64,000 bases of DNA from Heliocidaris tuberculata (lineage: Eukaryota; Echinodermata; Echinoidea; Camarodonta; Echinometridae), in the NCBI GenBank assembly GCA_025618425.1, contig CM046838.1:9493527-9557526 (forward strand). The letters are read 5' to 3'. Below the pieces are notes generated by a model. It ran no database searches, had not been told where the DNA came from, and was given only the letters and a program-made list of their open reading frames with translations. Shown here piece after piece: positions 1 through 12,775 of this stretch; positions within the stretch are counted from its first letter, which is position 1, and each line of letters opens with the position of its first letter. The position numbers and the translations under genes were made by a program.

Positions 1-993
1 AAAATTTTATCATGAAATCCATCTTTGGGAAGTCGATTTCAAGATATGGTCATTCAAATTCGTCACATAGACAAGACCTTACAACGAGCGGGTGACGATT
101 TTGAATAACTCTTTGAACTCTTTCAGTCTTTGACCAAATCGACAGCAAAATGAAAAATAAATTTCGAAAATGAATGGCCGAAGACGTAAATTGACTAGGC
201 CTCACAAATGGACTGTGCAATATATGAAGTTGCAGGACAAAAGCAAATAAAAAACGTGTTCAAATGGACTGGAAACCCTATTATCTCACATTATTTTTTT
301 ACATTCCTTCCTCTCTCTCTTTCACGTGACCCCCTTGTGCGCCCCTCCCCTATCTAAGCCAGTTGGTATGGAAATTTGAAAAAAAAAATTAACTTAAACA
401 TCACTATTCTGATGTCTTCCGGAAAAATGTTTTTGCCTTATGATTCTCTTTGTTGTTGTTGTTGTTTCAAGCAAGATTTCTGCTCGCCAGCTTGCTGGGC
501 TCACCGCCTGTGCTCGGGTGAGCTGCTCGAACCGTCTGAAGCCCCCCCCCCCCCGTTACAGACCTGCCATGGACCAACTACAAACGAATTCTTCAAATGA
601 CGCTTCGAAAAAAAAAATCAATTGCAACAAGGCATAATGTACAAAATTCGAAAATGAATGGTGAAAGACGACATTGATTAATTATAGATTAATCTGATTA
701 CGAAGTTACGTGACAAAATCGAAATAAAATTTATCAAAATAGACGGAAAGACCTATATTTTATCACGTTATTTTCCCTTTCCATCATCTCTCCCCGCGCT
801 TCTTCTTTTCTTTTTTAAATCTTATTATTTCAAGCGGATCTCAGCTCGCAAACGAAAGGGGGGGGGGGGGTCGTTTGAACCCCTGAACCCCCACCCCTCT
901 ATTTACGGGCCTGAAAATCTTGTATCCACCTGAGAGAGATACTATTTTGAAATCATGATCCATACACATAACAGAGTAATATTAGACGGGTTT
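1..993. other. No gene recognised; low-complexity A/T-rich DNA
   Basis: No exon with plausible coding content is seen. Short C and G runs occur at about 541-554 and 858-870, the second in a context resembling remnants of poly-G DNA-transposon derivatives found elsewhere in the window. The sequence may be intergenic or part of a large SSBP intron. Confidence 0.5.
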
Positions 994-1255
994 CAGTGGC
1001 GGATTTAGCGGGGAGGGGGGGGGGGGGGGGGAAGCAATCCGGCCCACGCCCCCCCCCTTTGAAAGAAAAAAATCATTATGCATCCTCTTTTTTTTTATTG
1101 TACCCCCCCCCCCCCCCGTTTTATAAAGATAAAACTCCCCCTTTTTTTTTTGCTTGTCAGAGAATTATGGAGAGAAACTGGACCCATTCCCCCCCCCCCC
1201 TCACTTAGCTACTTTTGGAGGGATGGCAAAAATTTGAAGGAAAAAAAAAATTGTC
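994..1255. mobile_element. hAT-like MITE, degraded (CAGTGGCGGATTTAG end)
   Basis: The left end CAGTGGCGGATTTAG matches the copy at 31318. Both copies share the internal order G/C tract, CTTTGAAAGAAAA, C tracts, GCTTGTCAGAGAATTATGGA and a closing ACTTTTGGAGG segment. The right inverted end has decayed here, so the end coordinate is approximate. It is non-coding and would depend on a transposase supplied elsewhere. Confidence 0.6.
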
Positions 1256-1454
1256 GAACCTGTACTGCATATCAAAAGGCCTAATCATTGTATTTGGGCA
1301 TTTAGTAAACACTTTTTAAAAAGGATGAATGATTACATAATTATAACCGTTCAGTACCGAATATTGCAGATTTCCTTAAAAAAACAAACTTCTGGAGCGC
1401 TCCAGAAGGACGCTTCCTCAGAACCCCTTGTGAGGAACGGGTCTAAGTTAGACC

Positions 1455-1895
1455 CAGGGGCGGATCCAGGATTTTGTATAAGGGGGGGGGGGGCCACAAA
1501 TGCAGGTTTATCAATTTTGCTTGGAGGGAGACCCATATTTTGGGGGTCTCGCCAGCTCTCGAAAAGTCGCTCAGTGGAGGGGGGGGGGGGTATGATGGTC
1601 TACTTCCCCTCCATAAATCGCTGACATACAACAACAACAACAACAAAATAGAAAAAAGTAAAGGAGACCCATATTTTGGGGGTCTCGACAGCTCTGCAAA
1701 AGTCGCTCAGTGGGGGGGGGGGGGGGTGTCGATAAAAAAAAAGAATTCCCCAGCCCTACAAATTCACTCGGGGGGGGGGGTGTTATGGGGGTCCAGTGTC
1801 CATCCATAATTCTCTGACAAGCAGCAACAACAACAACAAGTTCTGGGCTCTAAAAGGGGGGCACGGGCGGATGTGCCCCCCCAAATCCGCCACTG
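1455..1895. mobile_element. hAT-like non-autonomous element with 8-bp target duplication
   Basis: The ends are CAGGGGCGGATCC and AAATCCGCCACTG. Immediate flanks at 1447-1454 and 1896-1903 are both GTTAGACC, a perfect 8-bp target-site duplication as expected for the hAT superfamily. A segment of roughly 140 bp, containing GGAGACCCATATTTTGGGGG and GTCGCTCAGTGG, is present twice, giving the element internal tandem structure. G tracts of 9-15 bases are scattered through it. There is no transposase coding sequence. Confidence 0.85.
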
Positions 1896-2127
1896 GTTAG
1901 ACCGCTCTAACGAAGTGAGTGTGAATGGGCTCAAAGAGGCTTGAAGCTTCTATTTCGATAGATTTTTCATTAAAATATATTTATTCTACAGCACAAGAAT
2001 CAGATATCAGAAAACAAGAGATCTGTATTACTTACAGACTGATCGGTCCTGAGGAATATATGTAATACAAATGGAAATCAATCATGCTAACAAACAAATG
2101 TAAACATGAATGTGTATCTATAGGGTG

Positions 2128-2340
2128 CCCTTTTTATTTCTGAAAAAATGCCCCCTTTCTCCCTGATAAGTGCCCTTTTTACTACTAAAAGTTCCCTTTT
2201 CTTTTCCAATACGTGCCTGTTTCCTTCTGATAAGTGCACCTTTTCACCTTATTATAAGTTCTCCTTTCCACCTCTGATAAGCGCCTTTTCCTTTTCTGAT
2301 AAATGCCCAATTTTACCTATATTTCCCACTGTTTCTTACA
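2128..2340. repeat. Degenerate minisatellite, TGATAAGTGCCCTTTT-like units
   Basis: Around eight diverged units of roughly 20-30 bp follow the pattern (C)TGATAAGTGCCCTTTT(C). The best units are near 2161, 2230 and 2274. No coding function is apparent. Confidence 0.6.
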
Positions 2341-2344
2341 AAAA

Positions 2345-3495
2345 GGGCCATATATAATAGCTTCAAAGAATCGATGCGGCTTTAGTAACAGGTACCCATA
2401 TTACTGTAACTACACTGTAAGGCAGTGGAGCTGGAGGCAAAAAGGGCATAATGCCTACCACCCCCCCCCCCCCAGAGAAGGATTTCTCATTTCGCTCGCT
2501 CAAATGGGCTCATAATTTACACCCAGTAAGGGGAATATTTCCTGAAAAATTCCCCCAAACTCGCTCGCTAGGTCTTATAATACATAATGAAATCAAGCAA
2601 CGACAAGCATATCCCATAAAGTATGTTGATAATGGATGTAATCCTTTAGAAAGAAAACGGCAGGGCTAATGTACGAATTAAAGATCATTCGACATCCCCC
2701 CTAATCGATTTGCTGAACTTGTCATTTCCAATATACTGTATAGCTGTAAATAATGCACAAACCAAGGACTTCAAGGACCATTAGAAAAAAGACACAAAAG
2801 ACACTTATAAAAAAACTTTTGCACGCTCGCTTCGCTCGCTTGCACATGGATCATTAGACCATCAAACACAACTGCTAATTAGGGAAGCTGAAAAAGTGTC
2901 CAGAACCACAATAAAAAGGAAGAAGATGATACTTGATAATGTATTGATCATGTTAATTAGACTGTGGGTAATACCAATGTCACAAAATTCTCCCTTGTTG
3001 GTGCCCCTTTTTTGCTGGTGCCCCCCCCCCCACTTTGAAAGGCGCTCCGCTGCCCCTGCCTGCTTCATGTGACCATGGAGAAGCTGGTAACTGAAAGGCG
3101 TTAAAAAATCATGAAGGGTAATATACATAGCTACATATGGTTTGTAGCTTCATGCTATAATTATACCTCATTCCCCCCCCCCCCCCCCCCCCCCCCCCCC
3201 GTCGACGCCCCTACCCATGAGGGAAGCAAAAATCCATCCCAAATGGGCTTGGACGTCGGCTCTGCATACCCCCCCCCCCTCAACCTCTCCCTCCACCTCC
3301 CCCTCCCCACTTCGATCATGCTAAGTATCATTATTGACTGCTCTAACAAGCCGCCAGACACTCCTCTGACCCATTGGTGTTCCAACTTGAACCAAGACTA
3401 CTTATATTGACTTCGCAAGCTTATACATATTCATTTCTATGACGTCAAATTGAAAGGTAACTGCGAGTTGTAGGAACTATCCTCTACCCAGAAGG
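2345..3495. other. No gene recognised; fragments of poly-C repeats
   Basis: C runs lie at 2459-2473, 3021-3031, 3173-3200 and 3269-3279, in contexts that look like eroded MITE ends. The phrase CGCTCGCTTCGCTCGC near 2824 is a local simple repeat. No supported exon is present. Confidence 0.45.
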
Positions 3496-3995
3496 NNNNN
3501 NNNNNNNNNNNNNNNNNNNNNNNNNNNNNNNNNNNNNNNNNNNNNNNNNNNNNNNNNNNNNNNNNNNNNNNNNNNNNNNNNNNNNNNNNNNNNNNNNNNN
3601 NNNNNNNNNNNNNNNNNNNNNNNNNNNNNNNNNNNNNNNNNNNNNNNNNNNNNNNNNNNNNNNNNNNNNNNNNNNNNNNNNNNNNNNNNNNNNNNNNNNN
3701 NNNNNNNNNNNNNNNNNNNNNNNNNNNNNNNNNNNNNNNNNNNNNNNNNNNNNNNNNNNNNNNNNNNNNNNNNNNNNNNNNNNNNNNNNNNNNNNNNNNN
3801 NNNNNNNNNNNNNNNNNNNNNNNNNNNNNNNNNNNNNNNNNNNNNNNNNNNNNNNNNNNNNNNNNNNNNNNNNNNNNNNNNNNNNNNNNNNNNNNNNNNN
3901 NNNNNNNNNNNNNNNNNNNNNNNNNNNNNNNNNNNNNNNNNNNNNNNNNNNNNNNNNNNNNNNNNNNNNNNNNNNNNNNNNNNNNNNNNNNNNNN
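3496..3995. other. Assembly gap (500 N)
   Basis: Exactly 500 undetermined bases, a typical fixed-size scaffold gap, so the true length is unknown. Downstream SSBP exons could be hidden here because the gene is read leftwards from 26.8 kb. Confidence 0.99.
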
Positions 3996-6339
3996 GCCTC
4001 TGAAATTTCAAGGTCTCAAGTTCTATAACTCCTTTGTAAGAATAGAAATCTTGCTTTTATCGCAGAGGGAGCTATTCAGAAAATCAACGCAAATACATGT
4101 ACTAATAACGGTCAAAAAAATTACTCCAATTTATTTTTAGTAAAAAAAAAATAGTGTTACCAAACTGTTTTTATTACTTACTTAAAAACCATTATAATCC
4201 TTTTCACATCCACACAAGTTTTCTAATTACAATTCTTTTGTAATCTATCGCATACTCACATAAAATCAAAATTTAGGACTGCAGAACGTCTGCCAACTAC
4301 ATACAAAAGAGAGCCCTTCAAAAAAAAATGGGTTGCAATTTTTGCATGCATAAGATCAAATAACATAATACCCGAGTATTTGGGCATAGAAGTATAGGCT
4401 TCAAAATCAAAATTTATACATGTATTTCATCAAAGTATTACAGTGCAGGTCCCACATGTAGGCCCTGTAACATATTGGCATTGGCATAACACCTTGGAAG
4501 TTTACATTTAAAGATAAAGCTAAGTTTTGGTCATGAGATTACAATTGTGAAAGAAACTGTCTCAAAGCAACTGGGAAAGGTTGATTGTATAGTACATAAT
4601 AATTGGTGTGTGCTGTAAGGTTTTGGAATCACCAAAATGAGAAGCAGTTGACTCAATCTTGTTGAGAGTAACATGCATGGCACACAGAAATGTGTATGTA
4701 GGACTACACATAAATGTTCAGCCCAAACAAAAATTTCAGCGGTTTCTCATTCTATGTGAGGGCATTTGAAGAGTAATCCTTTTCAGGGGACATTTCTACT
4801 ATGGTAATCTTCCAAACTGACATAAAGAGAACAAGAAAGCTCACAATTTATTTTTCATCTTTCCCAGAACTCTAACTCCCCCTCCTCCTATGCCTATCAA
4901 TGTGAACCCCCAATGGACCCTGAAGATGACACAATGGCACATGTTATATATGAATACACTATATATGTATCATGTACAATAATCTCACATAAAATTGTAA
5001 TTCAAGCAAAATTATTGAAATTTCTGGGTTTGTTACTCTACCAGACACTTCTTTCGACACTTTAGGCAGGGCCTTAATTGACACTGAAATATTTGGTACC
5101 CTGAAATATGTCATCAAAATACACAGCATTTGTGTGTGTTTGTGTATGTTCACTTGTATGGTCTTGATATATTTATACTTGTATTGGTTTATATAACTTG
5201 AAACAGCCTTTCTGTACACCTATACTAAAAGTGCAAAATGTGCATTACATGTATACTGTAGCCTACTGCACTATAATAGCTCACTGGAAATGCTACAGGG
5301 CCTACACAAACATTCAAGTTACAAAGTCTTGTTGACTAAATATTACGAGGTGAATTTCCAGCATTTTGACATGTACCTATAGCTGGTAATATATAAAGGT
5401 ATACACTGTGCATATATATGTTTACGTCTATTGCTTACACCAGTGGGCATGAACACTGTGTACACGTACATGTATGTTCGCTGTATTTGTGTACATGCAT
5501 GTGTCTCTTTGTATTCACTACTATTCACTTATTGTGAGGAAAGAATTTGTGTGTTCACTCACATGATGTGGATATCTCCCTACACCCAAGCCAACGTGAA
5601 TGAATGTGAAGTGTGCATACATATACACAATGAGAAATGGGAAAGAGAAGATAGATCTTTGTTGATTACTCCCTATGGAATACTCCTTCCTGTGTAGCTA
5701 ATTGTTTACTATATGTCCGAGAGATAGGCCTGTTTGTCTACTTAGCATAAATATGCCTGGCTTTGTGATTCATAAACTCAATTGAATCATGCATGCTATA
5801 CTTCAAAAAAATTACACTGGCTATGCCCCTTTATACACATCCTTTTACTAATGAAGAAAGTAGGAAAATAAAATGCTGGAATGTATGTAGTGTCTATTCA
5901 ATATATAATATAGGATTACGTGTCCTCCACTCACTTATATTTGAATCGTTTGTCTTTTACATTTTAAATACAATTTACATTTTTTTAAGAAGATGACAAC
6001 ATCATCAAACACAACAAAATTTAAAATAATAATTCAAAATAGCTCAAAATTAACTATTTAGAAACACAATTTGATCAATATTTCAAATGTTTGGTTGTTG
6101 GAAATGAAACACAGAAAAACAAAGCAATTTTTCTATGGCTATGGGTGTCTCTCTGGTATGTAACTTGCCCCCTACATCTCTTCTATTTGATTGCAAATGA
6201 TTCAATTCTCCTTTTCTTATACATCTTATGTACATGTACATGTTAAAATGCTGGAAGAAAGAAAATTATTTTAAATAGCAAAATGGTAAAGAAAATAAGT
6301 AATGATGCTCAAGCATTCAAGAAATTTCTTCCTACCAGG
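3996..6339. other. Unannotated A/T-rich DNA, possible SSBP intron
   Basis: No exon, conserved peptide or complete transposon is seen. TACATGTA and TATA-like stretches are frequent. If SSBP continues to the left, this interval would be intronic or 3' to it. Confidence 0.4.
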
Positions 6340-6416
6340 CATGGGCCGCGGAATCGGGGGAAGTGGGGCTGGGGGCCCCAGCCCCACCCCCCTTCAAAAA
6401 TGATCCGTGGCCTCTG
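6340..6416. mobile_element. Short MITE, CATGGGCCGCGGA ends, 5-bp target duplication
   Basis: This 77-bp element has ends CATGGGCCGCGGAATC and GATCCGTGGCCTCTG. Flanks are CCAGG at 6335-6339 and CCGGG at 6417-6421, a 5-bp duplication with one mismatch. It belongs with the copies at 11721 and 52527. The centre is a GGGGCTGGGGGCCCCAGCCCC palindrome. Confidence 0.65.
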
Positions 6417-7187
6417 CCGGGTACCCATTTACTTCACAAATGCAAATGAACATCAAGTCCAAGGCAGGAACTTTAACCTCATACCTTGTACTTCTAACAT
6501 CAAATATATATCAGAGACCAGAAATTTCATTCAAAAATAGTCAAATAAAATATATTTTGACATGATACACTATCTACAGCTATTTCAAACTAAAAGGGCA
6601 AGCAAGAAATGACTATCAAAAGATATGGAAACGTAGTTCAAAGAATATACATTATACATTGTCTTACATGTATTTGATGTAGAGTGTAGAATATCCATTC
6701 AATTTTATTAACCAGACAAAATTATTCAAAATTCAAAATGAAATCATACCTGCATCATCAAATGGAAACAATGAGGACTGCTAGTCTGCTAGTGCTAAGT
6801 ATAGTAGTTGAGATAGTTATTCCTGAATTTCCTTTATATCTGGTTCTTTTTATTTTCATCATTTTGTGCACAATTTTATCAAAAGAAACATTATCTGATA
6901 TATCTAGGTTTACTTTGTTTTTCATTCAACCATTTCAATCAATGATACTAATCAGATGTGCATAATATGATACAATATTCTTAGTACCCAATTTCAAGCT
7001 GAAGAAATGGTTTTCATCAATTTTCATACCATTCCATTTTTGATTTTTATCAAGTTTTTATCATTTTAAGAGTAGCTTTAGGGTTGAACTTAGTTCAATT
7101 TCATGCACAATAGTATAAAAATTATGTTTACAATTTCAAATTCTTAGATAACTTACAAGTTATAAACAGTGTTTGAGTGAATAAAAG

Positions 7188-7235
<48 letters not shown>

Positions 7236-9047
7236 AAAATGTAATACTGAAACAAAATTAAGCAAGAAGAGAAGTATACATGAATACATGTACGCATATT
7301 CAAATAGAATAAACTACATGTACTGATAATTCACAGTGGATTCGAATTGTAAAAATTCAAATGTAATAATAATAGTAGTAGTACTAATTAGATTCACATA
7401 GCACCTTTTCCAAAGGATACAAGGAGTTGTTATTATAAAAGCAAACCAAATGGATGGTTGGATCCATCTGTTATCTGTTTCATGTACATGTAAGGGGGCA
7501 ATAACATTGACGGGGGAGGGCAGGGCACTGGTCTCACTTGGTCAGTTGGTGAATGAATAGTGGGGGGGGGAGTCCTATCATCTTCTTTTCTTGCCCTTCC
7601 CCCCCCCCCCCTTTAATTTCCTATCTCTCTTTCTCTTTTTCTTTTCCCCTTTTTATCATCATTCAATGGGGGGGGGGGGGGGGGGGAATGTGCCTATCAC
7701 TGCATACTGAGACCAATCTAACCCTGGGAGCTGTTGTACTACAATGTATAAAGAGTTATGATCCATTCCAACTTTTCATGATCAAGGTTTCAGTTGTGAC
7801 TCAGAACCCTGGTATTTGTGGTCAAATGAACATATTGCAAAATGCACATGAATAAAAACTGAATGTACTCTTTACTCTACCAAAGTAATGTACAGTATTA
7901 TAACACATTGCATGTGTAAACCTGTTTTTAAATTTAATTTTGAGAAGATGTAGAAAAGCAAAGCACCTTCAAATGGAACAAATAAACTTCAAATTTTATC
8001 ATTTATGCCAGGATCCAACTGCTTAAATTTACACCTTTACATTTACAGCAAAGTGGAACTGCGCTTCACTTGGACTATACAGCCACGTCTTGGAAGTAAC
8101 TACAATGTATACAGTGAATCTACCATTTTAACCCCTGATTTTTGTAGTTCAATGACCCTACATTATATTCCTACATTTGCTACAACATAGGCTACATCTC
8201 AGTGAAAAAAATAAGCGGGTGCTTGCTAAGGGCGATTAGCCCCCGAAACTCTTGAAAAAGCCACCGTAATTTATGAAAAAAGAACCACCGTCAAATATTA
8301 TTTCTGCCCATGGGTCATAGTGCATTAAAATCTCTAAACACAATAGGTGGACTTCTAAGTAGCCCTCACAATTTTTTTTTTAATTTTTACACAGCTACAT
8401 CACTGCACACATTGTAACTTCATCATTCATGTATCTGTCAAAATTATAAATTCCTGTCTTGTCAATGCACCTTGACCAATGTGATATATGGTTTGATTTT
8501 TTGTTGTTTTTAGAACCCTAAATATCCTACATCAACATTATAATCAAGCCGATGCGAAGAATGCAGGATATAACACAGAACATGATGTAGAATGTTGGAA
8601 GATATAGCCCAAACCACATGCATATACATGTATCATTAGATGTAAAAACATCCTGATCAGGGCTGTGAATAATCATGTATGAACAGTGAAATTGAAATAG
8701 GTGGATATCCTACGTCTAGTCCAGGAGGAGGGAAAGCTCTAGATATCAGAATCAAATTGGGGACAATAATATGACTGGACTCAGACTCATATTGCACTCT
8801 CTCAGAGCCATTTGGGTATTTTCTCTGTATATTCTGCAGTAATACATGTAGTATTGTGACTCTAACTGTGTATGACCACTGGGAATCTAAAGATGAAAAT
8901 TTGGCAAATCAACATTTTTGAAACAGTAACAAGAATTAGAAAATTCACCGCAGCTGAAATCTACATATTGTTTTGGAAAGCTCTGGAAAGCTGAGAAAGA
9001 GCTATCTTAAAGTAACAATGGCTCTAAATTATATAAATATCACATCT
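6417..9047. other. No gene recognised; A/T-rich with microsatellite and G/C runs
   Basis: Apart from the TA microsatellite at 7191-7229 and G/C runs near 7561-7686 (probably an eroded poly-G MITE), no exon or complete element is supported. ACATGT palindromes recur. Confidence 0.4.
7191..7229. repeat. (TA)n microsatellite
   Basis: An uninterrupted run of about 19 TA units leading into TGTGTG. Confidence 0.95.
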
Positions 9048-9181
9048 GGGGCCTGTAACATAAAGAGATACAATCAATCTTACGAATGATATCAATCATA
9101 AGTCTACATGTATGGCAAACCATGTACTGAAGAGTTACAATTGATCGTAAGATTGATTGTATCTCTTTATGTTACAGGCCC
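9048..9181. mobile_element. Foldback MITE with 37-bp perfect inverted ends
   Basis: The ends begin GGGCCTGTAACATAAAGA and are exact inverted copies over about 37 bp, around a roughly 60-bp loop containing ATGATATCAATCAT. No clear target duplication is visible. The perfect arms point to a fairly recent insertion or to strong hairpin structure. Confidence 0.8.
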
Positions 9182-10533
9182 ATGGAGCAATAATGCAAAT
9201 AATAAAGCAATGATTTTAGAGTGATTTTGGGGTCCATCAACAAAATCAACAATAAAATTACTTCTTTCTTGTTATTTAAATAAGTGATCTTTTTTTAAAT
9301 CAAGACAATTATAGTCAAGTTGATTTGATTTTTGCCAACCCTGCTCTGATCACAATTTTCTCCCAAATTTTTTTATAGTCAGTTTGTGCAATGGACGCAA
9401 GTTGTAAACAACCAATCATACACATACATATGATTCTCTATTATTTTTCATACATATGATTCTCTATTATGTTTCATACATAAATTTGGACGCCCATTTG
9501 TTAAGGTAGGTCCTAAAGATTACAGCACAGTTTATGCCACGGCAAAATTCAACCCTCTAACAGCAATGTCCTAATACAGTTCTCCCACAGAAACATATGT
9601 TAACAGACCAGTTCATGGTTAGCACATGTCCCAAAAGTCCCACTTTGTTCCTATTTTGAAATTTATCACTCCTATGTAGCGATGGAGGTGCTGCATACAT
9701 GTAGGAGCCATAAATAGCCTTTGTTTCACCTTTCAAAGAATACTTCCACCTGTGTATCATGGAGTGCACTGCTTGTGCATAAATGAATAATGATTACATA
9801 ACTTTTATGAGCACGTATCCAGTATTCTGTCTCTGTGTATTTCACAATTTGGTCTGCAATGACCTTTATCTGCTCATAGCACAGACCGTAACCATGAACT
9901 GACTTATTGCAAGAATATGGGCTGTCACCCTGCAATTATATCCATGGTGTACTAAATAGGTACATTGTACCTAGTAGGGAATGGTTCCTTGAATGCTTTG
10001 AGCCTACATGGCTGTTCCACTAAATAATAATAAGTGTATCCCATGGTAAAAAAGCATTTTAGCCAAATATTGTAATATGTTATTGTTCAGATACATGTAT
10101 TTGGGTGGGATGAAAAAACTTTGCAAATTAAACAAATGGGAAATGCAGCAATATTTTTTTAACTTACACATCTGCCAGCAGAATTTCATCAATATACATG
10201 TATCACAAGTGGCTGAAGCCTGGGTTGTCAATGACAAGCATCAAAATGTTTCTTTAATTGGGCTCTTTTGTATTTCTCATTGTTTTTTTTACAAAAAGGG
10301 AAGATTACCTTGGGTAATGTACATGTATGTACAATTTAACATTTTACTTTAATAGCTTACATCAAAGCTTCTTTCTGAGAGAATTGCTCTTTGTTGAAGT
10401 TTGCTCCCATCTATTCTTTTCTTTTTCTAATCTCTTTTATAAGTTTTCACAGGATAAATAAAAAATAGAAAATAGAACTGATCTGAGTGGCTATGTATTT
10501 CATTAGACCAGTTAGTCAAATTTTCTTACCAGG
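9182..10533. other. No gene recognised
   Basis: A local direct repeat (CATACATATGATTCTCTATTAT, twice at about 9423-9475) is the only clear structure. The reading frame at 9557-9769 on the minus strand matches no family I recognise and has no flanking splice evidence. Confidence 0.4.
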
Positions 10534-10702
10534 GCCCCGTTGCATAAAACTTACCATTAATGGTACATGTAACTCTGCTATCAATGGTAACTACATGTAC
10601 TATGGTAGTACATCACTCAACAGCCAATCAAAATCAAGGTTTCCATGGGAGTTACCATTGATGGCAAAGTTATTGTTAATGGTAAGTTTTATGCAACGGG
10701 GC
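10534..10702. mobile_element. GGGCCCCGTTGCA-family foldback MITE, copy 1
   Basis: Perfect 27-bp inverted ends start GCCCCGTTGCATAAAACTTA (10534-10560 and 10676-10702). The interior repeats the theme ATGGTAACTACATGTACTATGGTAGT. Related termini occur at 12484-12614 and 27747-27886. It is non-coding. Confidence 0.85.
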
Positions 10703-11720
10703 TCAAAACTCTTGCTGACAAAAATTTGAACCGTAATACTCTCTCTCTTTTTTATTGTCACATTTCTTTTTCTTTTTTTCTTTCTGTGTGTGTGAGACGA
10801 TGTTTTTCAAAATCTTCAAAAATTTGAATTATTTGATCAATCATTTCTCTCTTCAAATTTAAGTAAAAATACAAATCATAAACGGAATTCAAGAATGGTC
10901 CAGTTACTAATGTTTGAATAAAAAGTAGTGTTATGCAACATTAATTTTCTACAGGCTGAGAATTCTAATATTGATCATATTACAAGTACATTGTAAGAAA
11001 AAAGTAACATTTCATTCAATGCTGCACAAAAATTGTGTTTTCTTATTGAATGAAAGTAGAATTGCCTTTTCAATTCATTTCACTTGTATTTCTTTCTCCA
11101 TCAAGCACAAAAAGATAATGTAAAGATATAAATATATAAAACATATGTTTTAAGCAGATACATATACATGTACATGTATATGAATTGGTGCTGTGACTCA
11201 AATAATTTACCGGTAAACACATGGCAGGCTGCTAACTATTGAGAAATTCACTGAATGTCTACCCCACAAAATGATAAAAATAACAATAATAATAACAACT
11301 ACAGTACTACTACTAATAATAATGATAATAATAATAACAATGATAATATTAATGAATTAAAGAAAATTTATAATTTTACAATTTCAACTTTAATTTCTTA
11401 TCACTCAACTCAAAACCTCCAGCAAAATTTGTCATCATAATACACAAGTTATCCACTTTTAAGCCAGAAATCTCTGTTTGACAAATATGCAACAAGCCTG
11501 TGCCCAGACTGCACATGACTGACACCCTCCCCTATAACTTCACCTGTAGTCAAGCTGGACAGCAAAATCTGCTGTAGCAGATGGACTCATGGTTCCTTTA
11601 CAGTCACAACATCATGAAGGAGGTTCATTGACAATGAATCTACCTACTTTAGTGTTTAGTGGCACTTTTAAATACAGGGAAATCTGTTGACAGTTATCTT
11701 GACTGTTTCTGGATCCTAGT
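10703..11720. other. No gene recognised; short AAT/AAC microsatellite
   Basis: An imperfect (AAT/AAC)n tract lies at about 11268-11352. No supported exon or transposon is present. Confidence 0.4.
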
Positions 11721-11882
11721 CAGGGGCCACGAAGCGTTTTAGAAAGTGGGAGGGCTGATTTGATTTCACTCATTACTGACAATTTTCGAACCTCTTTTCC
11801 AAGATTTCATGAAATGTGTCTACTCAAAAAAGTGGGGGGGGGGGGGGGGGCTGCCCCCCCCCCCCTGGTTCTGCGGCCCATG
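11721..11882. mobile_element. MITE, CAGGGGCCACGAA ends, perfect 5-bp target duplication
   Basis: The ends CAGGGGCCACGAAGCG and GGTTCTGCGGCCCATG are inverted relatives of each other. Flanks at 11716-11720 and 11883-11887 are both CTAGT. Same family as 6340-6416 and 52527-52686. An internal G18-CTG-C12 stretch can itself fold. Confidence 0.8.
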
Positions 11883-11887
11883 CTAGT

Positions 11888-12483
11888 GACTTGGTGTTTA
11901 GTTTGTTTCTGTTTGTATCTGTTTCTTGTGAGCACTTGTTAGTGGTATACAGATGGTATACTTGTGGTATAGGCCTACTGGAGCACCTCCATCACTTTCA
12001 CAGTGATTTCTATTCATACCAGAGTGAGCCACTGACACATTTTCAAACTGGAATCAGTCAAAGGTCATTCAGGAATGTGCTCAGCATTTAATCCATTCCT
12101 ACAAATGCTTACTAAAAAACTCTTAAATTGGAAGAAGTCACATCTGAGAAAACATTACAGACTGAAAAAGAAACTTTAAGTATTTTGCACTGCAGCACCA
12201 TCCTAAGCTCAGTCACTGGATAAACTGAAAAATTACTGTGGATTCAACTCACTGGAAATGCCTGCAAAACCAAATTGTCTTACATGGATAGTATGACACA
12301 TGCTCCAGTGACAATTGCCCTGCTGTAAATCCCACACTAACCAAAATCTTACCTTAAACCCTGGATGAAACACTATGCCTACCCTTAAACCCCTCCCTAA
12401 ACATAACCTAAAACCTAACTGTAACCTTAACCCAAAACCCAACCCCACATCTTTGACGAAATAGAGCTCAGAGTAATAGACCT
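11888..12483. other. No gene recognised
   Basis: The CCTAAC/AACCCT-rich stretch at 12340-12450 resembles diverged low-complexity DNA rather than a telomeric array. No exon is seen. Confidence 0.4.
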
Positions 12484-12614
12484 GGGGCCCGTTGCACAAA
12501 ACTTGCATTTGAACGCAACTCAGGAAAATCAAACGCAACTTTATTTTTAGCCAATCAGAAGTGCGCATTAAGGACTTGCGTTTGATTTTTAGGAGTTGCC
12601 ATGCAACGGGCCCC
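12484..12614. mobile_element. GGGGCCCGTTGCA-family MITE, copy 2
   Basis: Terminal inverted repeats GGGGCCCGTTGCA bound a 131-bp element. The interior contains related inverted blocks GAACGCAACTCAGG/TTGATTTTTAGGAGTTGC. It is a diverged relative of copy 1 at 10534. Confidence 0.8.
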
Positions 12615-12669
12615 TGTTCACAAAGTTATTCAAATTTATGGATGTTTCTTTCCTGGGGACCTTGTAATG

Positions 12670-12775
12670 AGGTATTCCATTAACCTGTTATTAGTGAATG
12701 AACTACAAAACTTGGAATCCAGTTTGCAAACATTACTTGTTGCTATGTCTGACAAGCCTCTGACAAGCTTTCAGG
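12670..12775. repeat. Left part of a dispersed repeat, inverted relative of 31990-32165
   Basis: TATTCCATTAACCTG, then CTTGGAATCCAGTTTGC, then TTGCTATGTC and CAAGCTTTCAGG match the reverse complement of 32040-32160 in the same order. The match resumes at 13675 beyond an inserted element. A third, weaker relative of the family's other half lies at 48085-48220. Confidence 0.75.

Noticed and set aside
3484..4011. Apparent open frame through the gap
   Set aside because: It consists of undetermined bases.
12340..12450. Interstitial telomere repeats
   Set aside because: CCTAAC-like words are irregular, without TTAGGG tandem periodicity.
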